From the NCBI GenBank assembly GCA_028715585.1, contig JAQURN010000025.1, forward strand, positions 1-12,689: a DNA stretch of 12,689 nucleotides, given 5' to 3'. The notes under the pieces were generated by a model. The model saw only the letters and a list, made by a program, of their open reading frames with translations. It did not search any database and had not been told where the DNA came from. The stretch comes from Actinomycetota bacterium (GTDB lineage: Bacteria; Actinomycetota; Geothermincolia; Fen-727; JAQURN01). How positions within the stretch are numbered: the stretch's first letter is position 1; each line of letters opens with the position of its first letter. Below, one piece after another: positions 7,268 through 12,689 of this stretch. The position numbers and the translations under genes are program-made.

Positions 7268-9172
7268 CTAAACCTTCACGCCAAGCCGGGAAAGCGTTTG
7301 GGGTTTCGGTATTCCCCTTTCGTCAAGCCCTCGGACATCATAATAGCGGGGAAGCATCTTATCCAAGGGCACGACCCACTTGGGGTTACCACCCTGCCCC
7401 TCACGTGTAACCCTTTCGGGAAGCGAATCATCGCGACTCGAAAAACCTTCCCTGACATTGAACATTCGCTCGATTAGATAGCCCCTCAAGCCCGCGGCGA
7501 GGAGATTGCCCATGGTCATTCTCATCCCCGTGAGGTCGGATATATTCTTGGGATGAGGAATCAACTCCCCTGGAAGTGTGAAGGGCATTATGCCTGGCTG
7601 CTTCAACACAAGCTTGAGAATCGGGCCCGCGCCTTCCATTACCTTTGATATGGTCCTGTAAATCGCGCCGTAAGGCTTCAACTCGAGTGCCTGTTTGGGA
7701 ATGAGCGCAAAAGAAGTGAACTGGCAGTTCCCCGCCGAGGATACTGCATCGAGAAGGGTTTGGAACATCGCCACGAACTCAGGCTTCGAACGAGTCGTAT
7801 GTGGATCCATGGTGATTGGTCCAGTTGCCTCGAAGTATATGAAATAGCCACCACCAAGATGGCAACCTCCCCTGTTCGATATTGCGTAACCGAGCCCATG
7901 CCCTACTGCCCCTCTTGGTTCGTAACTGGGAAATTCCATCCCCTTGGAATGCATCGCGAACTCTCTCCCCCCATATTTTTCAGAAAGGTGCCTCACTCCA
8001 AGAGCAAGCTCGTCGCCGATGCCTTCCCGTCGCGCGATATTCTCGATTGCTTCCGCAATTCCATCAGTCTTCCCAAATGACAGCCCAGATTCCCATAGCC
8101 CTCGCTCGTTTAGCTCCATGGCAAATCCCAGGGTGTTCCCCAGGGAAACAGTATCCATTCCCATAAGGTCGGCAATATAGTTCCACTCACAAATGCGCTC
8201 CAGGTCAGGATTTTCCAGGTTGGGACCGAGAAGCCCCAGCGTTTCATACTCCGGCCCCTTGACCTCCTTCCCCTCGACCTTAACCCGCCTCCCGCACTTT
8301 ATTACACACGAAACACACCCAAAGTTTTTCTCGAGCATGGTGTCGGCAAGCGCCTCGCCGCTTACCGCGTCAGCCTCCTCGAATGAGCCTCGCTTGAAAT
8401 TGTGAGTAGGAAGGGTATTGGTGGCATTGCATCGGTTCACAAAAATTCCTGTGCCATAGGCGGGAAGAGTTTCGCTCGTGGTTGGGTGTGCTTTGAGTAT
8501 CGATATCCATTTCTTGACATCCTTTTCGAATTCAGCTTGTCTCACAACGGAGACCTTCTTTTTGCCAGAGGCGGTTATCGCCTTCAGGTTCTTCGACCCC
8601 ATCACAGCGCCTGCTCCTCCTCTGCCAGCCGCCCTTTCCTGCGATATGATGTTCGCGAACAGGACGCCATTTTCCCCCGCCGGCCCAATTACTATCTTTC
8701 CAGCCCTAGCTGGGAGCTTTTCCTGAGTCTCCTCGGTGTCCATTCCCCATAGGTCGGAGGCATCCAAAAACTCCACTTTTTCTTCGGAGATATGGATGCG
8801 AGTTGGCTTATCGGCTTTCCCCCGAACGAGGATTCCATCCACACCAGCTCTTTTGAGATGTATTCCGAAGTTGCCGCCGCAATTGCTGGAGAGAATGGCT
8901 CCCGTGAGCGGCGACTTCGTGGAAATGTTGAACCTACTCGTGCAGGGAGCACCCGAGCCCACCAGAGGACCGGTATTTACTATCAGAACGTTTTCAGGTC
9001 CAAGGGGATCAACGCCCTTTCGAAGGTTGTCATACAAAATCCTCGCACCAAGCCCCTTGCTGCCCAGGTAAAGCTCCTTGTCTTCGTCCGATACCTCGTA
9101 ATCGGTGACCTTTCCAGTCGAAAGGTCGATGTCCAGATACCTTCCCATGTAGCCGCCGTACTTCGTGCCCAT
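7268..9172 (-). CDS. aor: Aldehyde:ferredoxin oxidoreductase (tungsten/molybdenum pyranopterin enzyme, AOR family)
   Basis: Oxidises aldehydes to carboxylic acids with ferredoxin, or runs in reverse, using a tungsto- (or molybdo-) bispterin and one 4Fe-4S cluster; cytoplasmic. The 634-residue length fits the AOR family (about 600-650). The N-terminal AOR domain starts with GYMGRYLDIDLSTGKV and contains NTGPLVGSGAPCTSRFNISTK split across residues 66-86 and SNCGGNFGIHLKRAG (96-110). A pterin-contact loop GRGGAGAVMGSKNLKA is at 183-198. Cluster ligands fit C286, C289 and C293 (CVSCVIKC) plus C483 (GNCQF). GPEYETLGLLGPNL (307-320) holds the candidate active-site Glu and NRGGCHLGG (433-441) the candidate His, by analogy with the Pyrococcus enzyme. 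AAGGAG sits 5 nt before the chosen ATG; a second Met at residue 9 has no ribosome site. It heads the operon, with moaD-like next. Substrate cannot be told; no ferredoxin-like partner subunit is encoded here. Confidence 0.95.
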   Translation of the reverse strand: MGTKYGGYMGRYLDIDLSTGKVTDYEVSDEDKELYLGSKGLGARILYDNLRKGVDPLGPENVLIVNTGPLVGSGAPCTSRFNISTKSPLTGAILSSNCGGNFGIHLKRAGVDGILVRGKADKPTRIHISEEKVEFLDASDLWGMDTEETQEKLPARAGKIVIGPAGENGVLFANIISQERAAGRGGAGAVMGSKNLKAITASGKKKVSVVRQAEFEKDVKKWISILKAHPTTSETLPAYGTGIFVNRCNATNTLPTHNFKRGSFEEADAVSGEALADTMLEKNFGCVSCVIKCGRRVKVEGKEVKGPEYETLGLLGPNLENPDLERICEWNYIADLMGMDTVSLGNTLGFAMELNERGLWESGLSFGKTDGIAEAIENIARREGIGDELALGVRHLSEKYGGREFAMHSKGMEFPSYEPRGAVGHGLGYAISNRGGCHLGGGYFIYFEATGPITMDPHTTRSKPEFVAMFQTLLDAVSSAGNCQFTSFALIPKQALELKPYGAIYRTISKVMEGAGPILKLVLKQPGIMPFTLPGELIPHPKNISDLTGMRMTMGNLLAAGLRGYLIERMFNVREGFSSRDDSLPERVTREGQGGNPKWVVPLDKMLPRYYDVRGLDERGIPKPQTLSRLGVKV

Positions 9173-9346
9173 GACTACTCCTTCTTGAAAAAGCTCGAAA
9201 CGCCGGTGCTCGGTGCCTATAGTATATCAATATCGGCTTTTAGTTTTTTCGCGAAAGCAGAGAAACATGGGGAGGGCAAGCAAAATTTGGTGTCGCCTTG
9301 AAAAGAAACCTTGATCGACGTTGTTGAATGTTAAAGCGGCAACGCT
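9173..9346. other. Intergenic region between aor and the PIN toxin gene
   Basis: Short 174-nt spacer. It holds the candidate aor promoter and, on the right, the downstream flank of the toxin gene. A 4-bp hairpin (AGCG/CGCT) just after the toxin stop is too small and lacks a U-run, so I see no convincing terminator separating the toxin-antitoxin transcript from aor; read-through is possible. Confidence 0.5.
9221..9229 (-). promoter_or_regulatory. Candidate extended -10 promoter for the aor-moaD-pur operon
   Basis: On the minus strand TGATATACT (TGn plus TATACT, 5 of 6 matches to TATAAT) ends about 48 nt upstream of the aor start, giving a 5' leader of roughly 40 nt. No good -35 hexamer sits 17-18 nt upstream, only an A-run, which is tolerated for extended -10 promoters. 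The adjoining sequence contains the direct repeat GATATTGATAT, which may be a regulator site and loosely resembles the ATATCG-type units upstream of padR. Prediction only. Confidence 0.4.
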
Positions 9347-9748
9347 CTATAAAAGCTTTAACAGCTCAGCAGGAGAAAGTATTTCAATTCCTTGGAATTT
9401 TTCCAACGCCAGAAGATGCCGTTTGTCTCCAGAAACTATATATTGAGCCTTTCCCTCCACGGCACATTCTAAAACTCGGTTATCGCTTTCCTTTTCTTTG
9501 ATTATGGCTAAGGTTTGCTTGGGAGTAATCAATATGGCAAGGCTTCGCAACTCATCAATAACCTCTGAAATTTGCCAATCAGACCAGTCAAATTTTCTCT
9601 TTAATACTCTTGCGACTTGGTCTAAAATCGCCCCCGAAAGCAGAAGTTCTATTCTTCCTTGTCTAGCTAAACCTATTATCTCCTCTGGTTTGCCTCCGAA
9701 CAAAATGGCCGAAATATAAACATTGGCATCGGCAACAATCTTTAGCAT
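9347..9748 (-). CDS. PIN-domain ribonuclease toxin (VapC-like, putative toxin of a type II TA pair)
   Basis: Predicted Mg-dependent endoribonuclease toxin of the PIN superfamily; 133 residues is typical. The fold's acidic residues can be placed: D7 in KIVADANVYISAIL, D43 in ILDQVARVL (usually Glu, here Asp), D89 in EKESDNRVLECA, and D108 in YIVSGDKRHLL. The SGDKRHLL ending of the active-site motif fits the COG1569-like group of putative PIN toxins rather than classical VapC of mycobacteria, by my recollection of family patterns. The ATG overlaps the antitoxin stop by 1 nt (TAATG), implying coupled translation with antitoxin first. Codons are more AT-rich than in surrounding genes (TTA, AAA, ATT common), suggesting separate origin. 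RNA target unknown; toxicity is inferred from family and context. Confidence 0.9.
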   Translation of the reverse strand: MLKIVADANVYISAILFGGKPEEIIGLARQGRIELLLSGAILDQVARVLKRKFDWSDWQISEVIDELRSLAILITPKQTLAIIKEKESDNRVLECAVEGKAQYIVSGDKRHLLALEKFQGIEILSPAELLKLL

Positions 9749-10017
9749 TATTTCGCCGGGATTCCTGTTTGATATTCTCCTTCACATTCATCAATTATCT
9801 TTTCTACATCTCCCTCGTCTTTGATTCCCAGCCTTTGAGCTGTTTCCTCTCCCCATCTTCTTATCTGCTGCCATCTTCTCTCAGAGGTAATATATTGTTT
9901 CAACGCTTGCCGCAAAAGCTCGCTTTTTGAGATGCCTTTCTGGCGGGCTAGTTCTTCTACCTCCAAATATATTTCCGGAGGCAATGACATATTCACTATT
10001 TTGGTTTTCCTCGCCAT
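9748..10017 (-). CDS. Ribbon-helix-helix (CopG/MetJ-type) antitoxin of the PIN toxin
   Basis: An 89-residue DNA-binding protein. The N-terminal half has a clear RHH pattern: a basic start and beta strand TKIVNMSLPPEIY (residues 5-17), then helix EVEELARQKGIS (19-30) and helix SELLRQALKQYITSE (32-46). The C-terminal half (47-89) is charged and is the probable toxin-binding tail. RHH antitoxins dimerise, bind an operator over their own promoter, and neutralise the PIN toxin; here the toxin follows with a 1-nt overlap. GAGGAG about 5 nt before the ATG is a strong ribosome site. Immediately upstream is a 7-bp inverted repeat that could be the operator. Like the toxin gene it is AT-rich relative to its neighbours. 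Confidence 0.9.
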   Translation of the reverse strand: MARKTKIVNMSLPPEIYLEVEELARQKGISKSELLRQALKQYITSERRWQQIRRWGEETAQRLGIKDEGDVEKIIDECEGEYQTGIPAK

Positions 10018-10026
10018 ACCCTCTCC

Positions 10027-10050
10027 TCAGTAAAGGAATTTTCTTACTGA
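10027..10050 (-). promoter_or_regulatory. Candidate antitoxin operator, perfect 7-bp inverted repeat
   Basis: Arms TCAGTAA (10027-10033) and TTACTGA (10044-10050) are perfect reverse complements separated by 10 nt. The element lies between the predicted -10 box and the antitoxin start, touching the ribosome site, and would cover the expected transcription start near 10048. This placement is what is expected for an autoregulated RHH antitoxin operator; binding itself is inference. Confidence 0.5.
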
Positions 10051-10054
10051 ATAC

Positions 10055-10084
10055 AATTTAGCAGGTATGCAAAAGTGATGTCAA
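10055..10084 (-). promoter_or_regulatory. Candidate promoter of the toxin-antitoxin pair
   Basis: Minus strand: perfect -35 TTGACA (10079-10084), 18-nt spacer, then -10 TAAATT (10055-10060) with an upstream TG making TGCTAAATT. Transcription would start near 10048 and leave a leader of about 30 nt before the antitoxin ATG. A separate promoter is consistent with the pair being an independent module inside the row of minus-strand genes. Confidence 0.5.
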
Positions 10085-10114
10085 AAAGAAATCCCTTTGC
10101 CACAGCTTTGACAT
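10078..10114. repeat. Perfect 8-bp inverted repeat ATGTCAAA/TTTGACAT, 21-nt spacer
   Basis: Arms 10078-10085 and 10107-10114 are exact reverse complements. The left arm contains the predicted -35 of the toxin-antitoxin promoter on the minus strand, so the dyad could be a second regulator site or could give symmetrical -35 elements. No T-run follows in either direction, so a terminator for ino1 is unlikely. It lies in the 134-nt gap 10018-10151 between ino1 and the antitoxin. Confidence 0.4.
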
Positions 10115-10151
10115 GCTACCACTTCTTCATCCCGGGAAAATTCCAGGAAGT

Positions 10152-11300
10152 TTATTCCTCTACCGCGAGGTCCCTTATCGCTTCAAGCTCCTTCCCGTTC
10201 TCGGGCCCACCCAGCGTCACGCAACCTCTTTCCTCGCCACGTATGAACGATTCCACAAGCTCACGCGCGTCGCTATCGGCAAACTGGATGGGAGGGGATT
10301 TCATAAAATAAGATGACGGACCTACCAGCGCACCGGAAAGGCCCCTGTCAATCCCCAGCTTGCAGCACCTCACCGCATCGATTACTATCCCTGCCGAGTT
10401 TGGCGAATCCCAGACCTCGAGCTTCAGCTCCATGTTCAAGGGAACTCCTCCGAAAGCCTCACCCTCGCACCTTATATGAGCCCACTTGCGGTCGGTAAGC
10501 CAGGGCACATGGTCGGATGGTCCTATGTGGATGCAATCGCTTTCGATGGGTTGGTCTAGTTGGGACAACACAGAGTTGGTCTTCGATATCCTCTTGGACT
10601 CGAGTCTCTCCCGCTCGAGCATGTTTCGGAAGTCCATGTTGCCCCCAATGTTTAGCTGACTCGTTCTCTTTAGGTGAACACCCCTATCGCTGAAGAGTTT
10701 GGCAAGCATCCTGTGCACTATAGTTGCTCCAACCTGGCTCTTGACATCATCCCCAATTATCGGAACGCTCGCCCTACGGAACTTCCCCTGCCAAGCCTCG
10801 TCACTCGCGATAAAAACGGGGATACAATTGACCACCCCGCACCCAGCTTTGAGAGCTTCGCTTAAGTAGTAGCGAGTAGCCTTCTCACTTCCAACAGGGA
10901 GGTAGTTAATCAAAACATCAACCCCGTTTTCCTTCAAGACTTCCGCAACGTTGACCGGCTGTTCGCGGCTCTCCTCCACAACTTCGCGGTAATACTTCCC
11001 AAGTCCATCTAGCGTAGTCCCCCGGAGCACCTCCACTCCAAGAGGTGAAACATCCGAAAACTTCTCGGTATTGTTCGGCTCCGTAAAGATAGCCTCGGAA
11101 AGGTCCTTGCCTACCTTGTTCTTGTCCACGTCAAAGGCGGCAACAAACTTGACGTCTTTTATATGATAAGGCCCTATCCTCACATGCATTATCCCCGGCA
11201 CGTTTTCGCCATCCGTCACTTCCCTGTAAAACTCAACTCCCTGAATCAAGGAAGATGAACAGTTTCCAACCCCCACTATTGCCACTCTTACTTCCGACAT
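10152..11300 (-). CDS. ino1: Inositol-3-phosphate synthase (myo-inositol-1-phosphate synthase), actinobacterial/archaeal type
   Basis: NAD-dependent isomerisation of glucose 6-phosphate to inositol phosphate, the entry to phosphatidylinositol lipids, mycothiol or compatible solutes. The 382-residue length fits the short prokaryotic class (M. tuberculosis about 367, Archaeoglobus about 392), not the ~530-residue eukaryotic form. Residues 7-17 AIVGVGNCSSS form the Rossmann glycine loop; AAFDVDKNKVGKDLSEAIF (54-72), NYLPVGSEKATRYY (132-145), PVFIASDEAW (161-170), PIIGDDVKSQVGAT (180-193), LNIGGNMDFRNMLERERLESKRISKT (216-241) and IGPSDHVPWLTDRKWAHI (259-276) are all conserved. The chosen ATG (11298-11300) has AGGAGG about 9 nt upstream and starts just before the Rossmann strand; an in-frame ATG at 11367-11369 would overlap padR and add 23 non-conserved residues. 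It follows padR by 19 nt and is almost surely cotranscribed with it. Confidence 0.96.
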   Translation of the reverse strand: MSEVRVAIVGVGNCSSSLIQGVEFYREVTDGENVPGIMHVRIGPYHIKDVKFVAAFDVDKNKVGKDLSEAIFTEPNNTEKFSDVSPLGVEVLRGTTLDGLGKYYREVVEESREQPVNVAEVLKENGVDVLINYLPVGSEKATRYYLSEALKAGCGVVNCIPVFIASDEAWQGKFRRASVPIIGDDVKSQVGATIVHRMLAKLFSDRGVHLKRTSQLNIGGNMDFRNMLERERLESKRISKTNSVLSQLDQPIESDCIHIGPSDHVPWLTDRKWAHIRCEGEAFGGVPLNMELKLEVWDSPNSAGIVIDAVRCCKLGIDRGLSGALVGPSSYFMKSPPIQFADSDARELVESFIRGEERGCVTLGGPENGKELEAIRDLAVEE

Positions 11301-11319
11301 CGTAAGTTGCCTCCTAATC

Positions 11320-11919
11320 TCACACGCCATGGGCAGTGGAAATTTCTCCCTCTTGCCCGCTAATCTCAATTCCAGCCTGGGCGGAATTGCTCAAATTCTC
11401 TAAAACTTCTCTCTCCTGTTCTATCAACCTGTTGAGCCACCTGATATCACTTTTTACAATCTCGGCTCTGTGGCTAAAAAGCCCGGCGCGGTACCTGTCT
11501 CCCTCTTTTCCACCAGACCGATATTTTTTGAACTTTTTCGCCTGCTCTTCCAGGTGATTGCGCCTGCGCTCGAGAAGCTTAAGCCTTGTAGCTGGGTCAA
11601 GATACTCGAAAAACGCCATCCTGAGCTCGAACTCCTCACTACTTTTGGACTGCGGGCTTTGACCCTCCTCCACCAGCAACCCCAAAAAACGCTTTTCGCC
11701 CGCAGGTGTAATCCTGTAAACGTTCCTGGTGCGGGTCTTTTCCTTGACGGAGTAAGCGCGCTCTATGAAACCAGACTTCTCGAGCCTCTTCAAGGCAGGG
11801 TAAAGAGAGCCATAGCTCACAGTCCAAAAGTGCCCCAGGATGTAAGTGAGCCTCTTCTTTAGCTCGTAGCCATGCATTGGCTTTTCCTTGAGCAACCCCA
11901 GTATTGCGGGCTCTAACAT
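11320..11919 (-). CDS. PadR-family winged-helix transcriptional regulator
   Basis: Cytoplasmic repressor-type regulator. The N-terminal winged helix is explicit: MLEPAILGLLKEKPMHGYEL (1-20), VSYGSLYPALKRLEKSGFIE (34-53), and the wing ending in RNVYRITPAGEKRF. The C-terminal half is charged and helical (FFEYLDPATRLKLLERRRNHLEEQ, then EIVKSDIRWLNRLIEQEREVL), as in the PadR subgroup with an extended dimerisation domain. I start it at the third in-frame ATG (11917-11919), preceded by GGGGAGG at about 5 nt; two ATGs at 11935-11940 lack a ribosome site and would add MMFRGGW. It is the first gene of the padR-ino1 operon, 19 nt apart, the same order as mycobacterial Rv0047c-ino1 to my knowledge. A consensus promoter overlapped by dyads lies upstream, suggesting it represses itself and ino1. 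Ligand unknown. Confidence 0.93.
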   Translation of the reverse strand: MLEPAILGLLKEKPMHGYELKKRLTYILGHFWTVSYGSLYPALKRLEKSGFIERAYSVKEKTRTRNVYRITPAGEKRFLGLLVEEGQSPQSKSSEEFELRMAFFEYLDPATRLKLLERRRNHLEEQAKKFKKYRSGGKEGDRYRAGLFSHRAEIVKSDIRWLNRLIEQEREVLENLSNSAQAGIEISGQEGEISTAHGV

Positions 11920-11952
11920 CCAACCTCCCCGAAACATCATAAAATATCAAAT

Positions 11953-11980
11953 CGATATATCCTGCGTAAATTATATATCG
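11953..11980. promoter_or_regulatory. Candidate PadR operator 1, perfect inverted repeat CGATATAT/ATATATCG
   Basis: Arms 11953-11960 and 11973-11980 are exact 8-bp reverse complements with a 12-nt spacer. The dyad overlaps the predicted -10 box and the expected start point of the padR-ino1 promoter. PadR-family repressors bind AT-rich dyads close to their own genes, so this is the best candidate for autoregulation. Binding is inference. Confidence 0.5.
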
Positions 11981-11997
11981 GTAAGATATATTGTCAA
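11970..11997 (-). promoter_or_regulatory. Consensus sigma-70-type promoter of padR-ino1
   Basis: On the minus strand the -35 is TTGACA (11992-11997) and the -10 is TATAAT (11970-11975), both perfect, with a 16-nt spacer. Transcription would begin near 11963, about 44 nt before the chosen padR start. A fully consensus promoter for a housekeeping-type biosynthetic operon normally needs repression, and the overlapping dyads fit that. Confidence 0.75.
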
Positions 11998-12002
11998 TAT
12001 AT
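11986..12002. promoter_or_regulatory. Candidate PadR operator 2, 17-nt palindrome over the -35
   Basis: ATATATTG, one T, CAATATAT is a perfect 8-1-8 palindrome covering the -35 hexamer. A second overlapping palindrome, CAATATATTG, spans 11995-12004. With operator 1 the two dyads lie on consecutive helical turns and would block both promoter elements. Some of the symmetry could follow from AT-richness alone. Confidence 0.45.
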
Positions 12003-12139
12003 TGGAGTAAGAAAGGCGGGAATGTAACAAGATGAAATACAAGAAAGGTTCCTTCCCATTTCACGTAGTTTTTGCAATTTAATATAGCAGGAAGTAGCAG
12101 GAGGCTGTCAATTATCTTACGAGCTCGAATCGAGGGAAT
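12003..12139. other. Intergenic region between divergent padR-ino1 promoter and the propeller gene
   Basis: This 137-nt stretch must hold the leader and promoter of the plus-strand gene at 12140. The only -10-like sequence I see is TAATAT near 12081, with TTTCAC about 15 nt upstream, which is weak. The short direct repeat AGCAGGA occurs twice around 12087-12104. In-frame stops (for example TAG at 12095-12097) show the downstream gene does not extend into it. Confidence 0.35.
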
Positions 12140-12689
12140 ATGGTGAATTTTGACCTAGAAAATTGGGTGGACCATCCCAAAAACCCACTAATAGAGCCAC
12201 CATGGCCAAGCCCACTGGTTGGTGACCCGTCCGTGGTTTTGCCAGGAGACTCCCCTGACGGAAATTGGCACATGTTTTTGAACACGGTTTTCGGAATCTA
12301 CCACTACATATCGGATGAGGGTATAAATTGGAGAAAAGGCAAAAGAATTTTTTCCGGCTGGAGGGCGTTTGTCTTCCAGGAGAATGGCTTTTATTACCTC
12401 TTCTACGAGGAATATAAAACGCCCTTTCGCTCAAAGATAAGAGTTAGAACCTCAGGCGATTTGAAATACTGGTCGGAGCCGCAAACGATACTCGAGCCAT
12501 CCTTGGACTGGGAAGGCAGGATATATAGAACCAATGGAAATCCTTGCTTGGTCAAAAAAGGTAATACCTACATGCTTTATTACAGCGCTGGGCAGATCTT
12601 CCTGCGGGATTTGGGCTTTACCGAACCCAGATATATATGTCTCGCGCTGGCAAACGAGATATTCGGGCCTTACGAGAAATTGGAAAAAC
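12140..12689 (+). CDS. Five-bladed beta-propeller protein, glycoside hydrolase GH43/GH130-like (partial, C-terminus cut by window edge)
   Basis: The only plus-strand gene. From the ATG at 12140-12142 an open frame of 183 codons runs to the right edge. The start has GAGGG 3 nt upstream; the next codon, GTG, would give better spacing (6 nt) and may be the true start. The product opens with WVDHPKNPLIEPPWPSP and GDPSVVLPG (28-36), the N-terminal pattern seen in GH43/GH32/GH130-type propellers, with D29 a candidate catalytic or binding acid. Three blade-like repeats follow: NWHMFLNTVFGIYHYISDEG with INWRKG (42-67); NGFYYLFYEE (82-91) with RVRTSGDLKYWSEPQTIL (101-118); and GNTYMLYYSAG (141-151) with ICLALANEIFGPYEKLE (166-182). 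The SxDxxxW-type hairpins are typical of sugar-active propellers. No signal peptide, so probably cytoplasmic. Substrate and exact family cannot be assigned from the fragment. Confidence 0.75.
   Translation, partial: MVNFDLENWVDHPKNPLIEPPWPSPLVGDPSVVLPGDSPDGNWHMFLNTVFGIYHYISDEGINWRKGKRIFSGWRAFVFQENGFYYLFYEEYKTPFRSKIRVRTSGDLKYWSEPQTILEPSLDWEGRIYRTNGNPCLVKKGNTYMLYYSAGQIFLRDLGFTEPRYICLALANEIFGPYEKLEK

Noticed and set aside
10130..10148. TCCCGG/CCAGGA hairpin just after ino1 as a terminator
   Set aside because: Needs a G-U pair, is 6 bp long and has no downstream U-run on the minus strand.
11301..11369. Extended ino1 start at 11367-11369 overlapping padR
   Set aside because: The added 23 residues are not family-like, there is no good ribosome site, and the ATG at 11298-11300 has AGGAGG at proper spacing just before the conserved N-terminus.
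11639..12434. Minus-strand frames at 11639-12064 and 12117-12434
   Set aside because: The first reads padR out of frame and crosses its promoter; the second is antisense to the propeller gene. Neither product shows a recognisable domain.

Overview
The window reads as chromosomal DNA from an anaerobic, probably thermophilic or sediment-type bacterium with actinobacterial affinity. GC content is near 50% by eye. The best lineage clue is the inositol-phosphate synthase: it is the short actinobacterial/archaeal form, and a PadR-family regulator gene lies directly upstream of it, the same order I recall for Mycobacterium tuberculosis ino1. An aldehyde:ferredoxin oxidoreductase (AOR) and a PurF carrying the four Fe-S cysteines point to anaerobic life. 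This lineage call is inference from gene content, not a phylogeny.

Layout. Positions 1-9172 (minus strand) hold one long co-directional run, read from right to left: aor, a MoaD-like sulfur carrier, purL, purF, purM, purN and purH. purH is cut by the left edge and lacks its last ~50 residues. Gaps are 13, 27, 129, 21, 54 and 112 nt, so this is probably one operon with a possible regulatory or processing point between purL and purF. The genes cover the FGAM synthase subunit PurL, the committed step (PurF), AIR synthase, GAR transformylase and the final two steps to IMP. The small PurL needs PurS and PurQ, which are absent here; aor and moaD occupy the place where purQ/purS often sit.

Positions 9347-10017 (minus) hold a compact type II toxin-antitoxin pair: a ribbon-helix-helix antitoxin and a PIN-domain toxin that overlap by 1 nt. 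The pair is visibly more AT-rich than its neighbours. It has its own promoter-like sequence and a 7-bp dyad that could be an operator. It looks like an insertion between the aor-pur operon and the inositol operon.

Positions 10152-11919 (minus) hold a two-gene operon, padR then ino1. It is driven by a textbook sigma-70 type promoter (TTGACA, 16 nt, TATAAT) overlapped by two perfect AT-rich dyads, which suggests PadR autoregulation and co-control of inositol phosphate synthesis. Divergent from it, at 12140 (plus), begins a gene for a beta-propeller protein of glycoside-hydrolase type, cut by the right edge.

No tRNA, rRNA, CRISPR array, insertion sequence or replication origin was seen. The most interesting points are the aor-moaD pair heading a purine operon, the operator/promoter architecture at padR-ino1 and at the toxin-antitoxin pair, a non-canonical glutaminase motif in PurF, and an excess of the palindrome CTCGAG.
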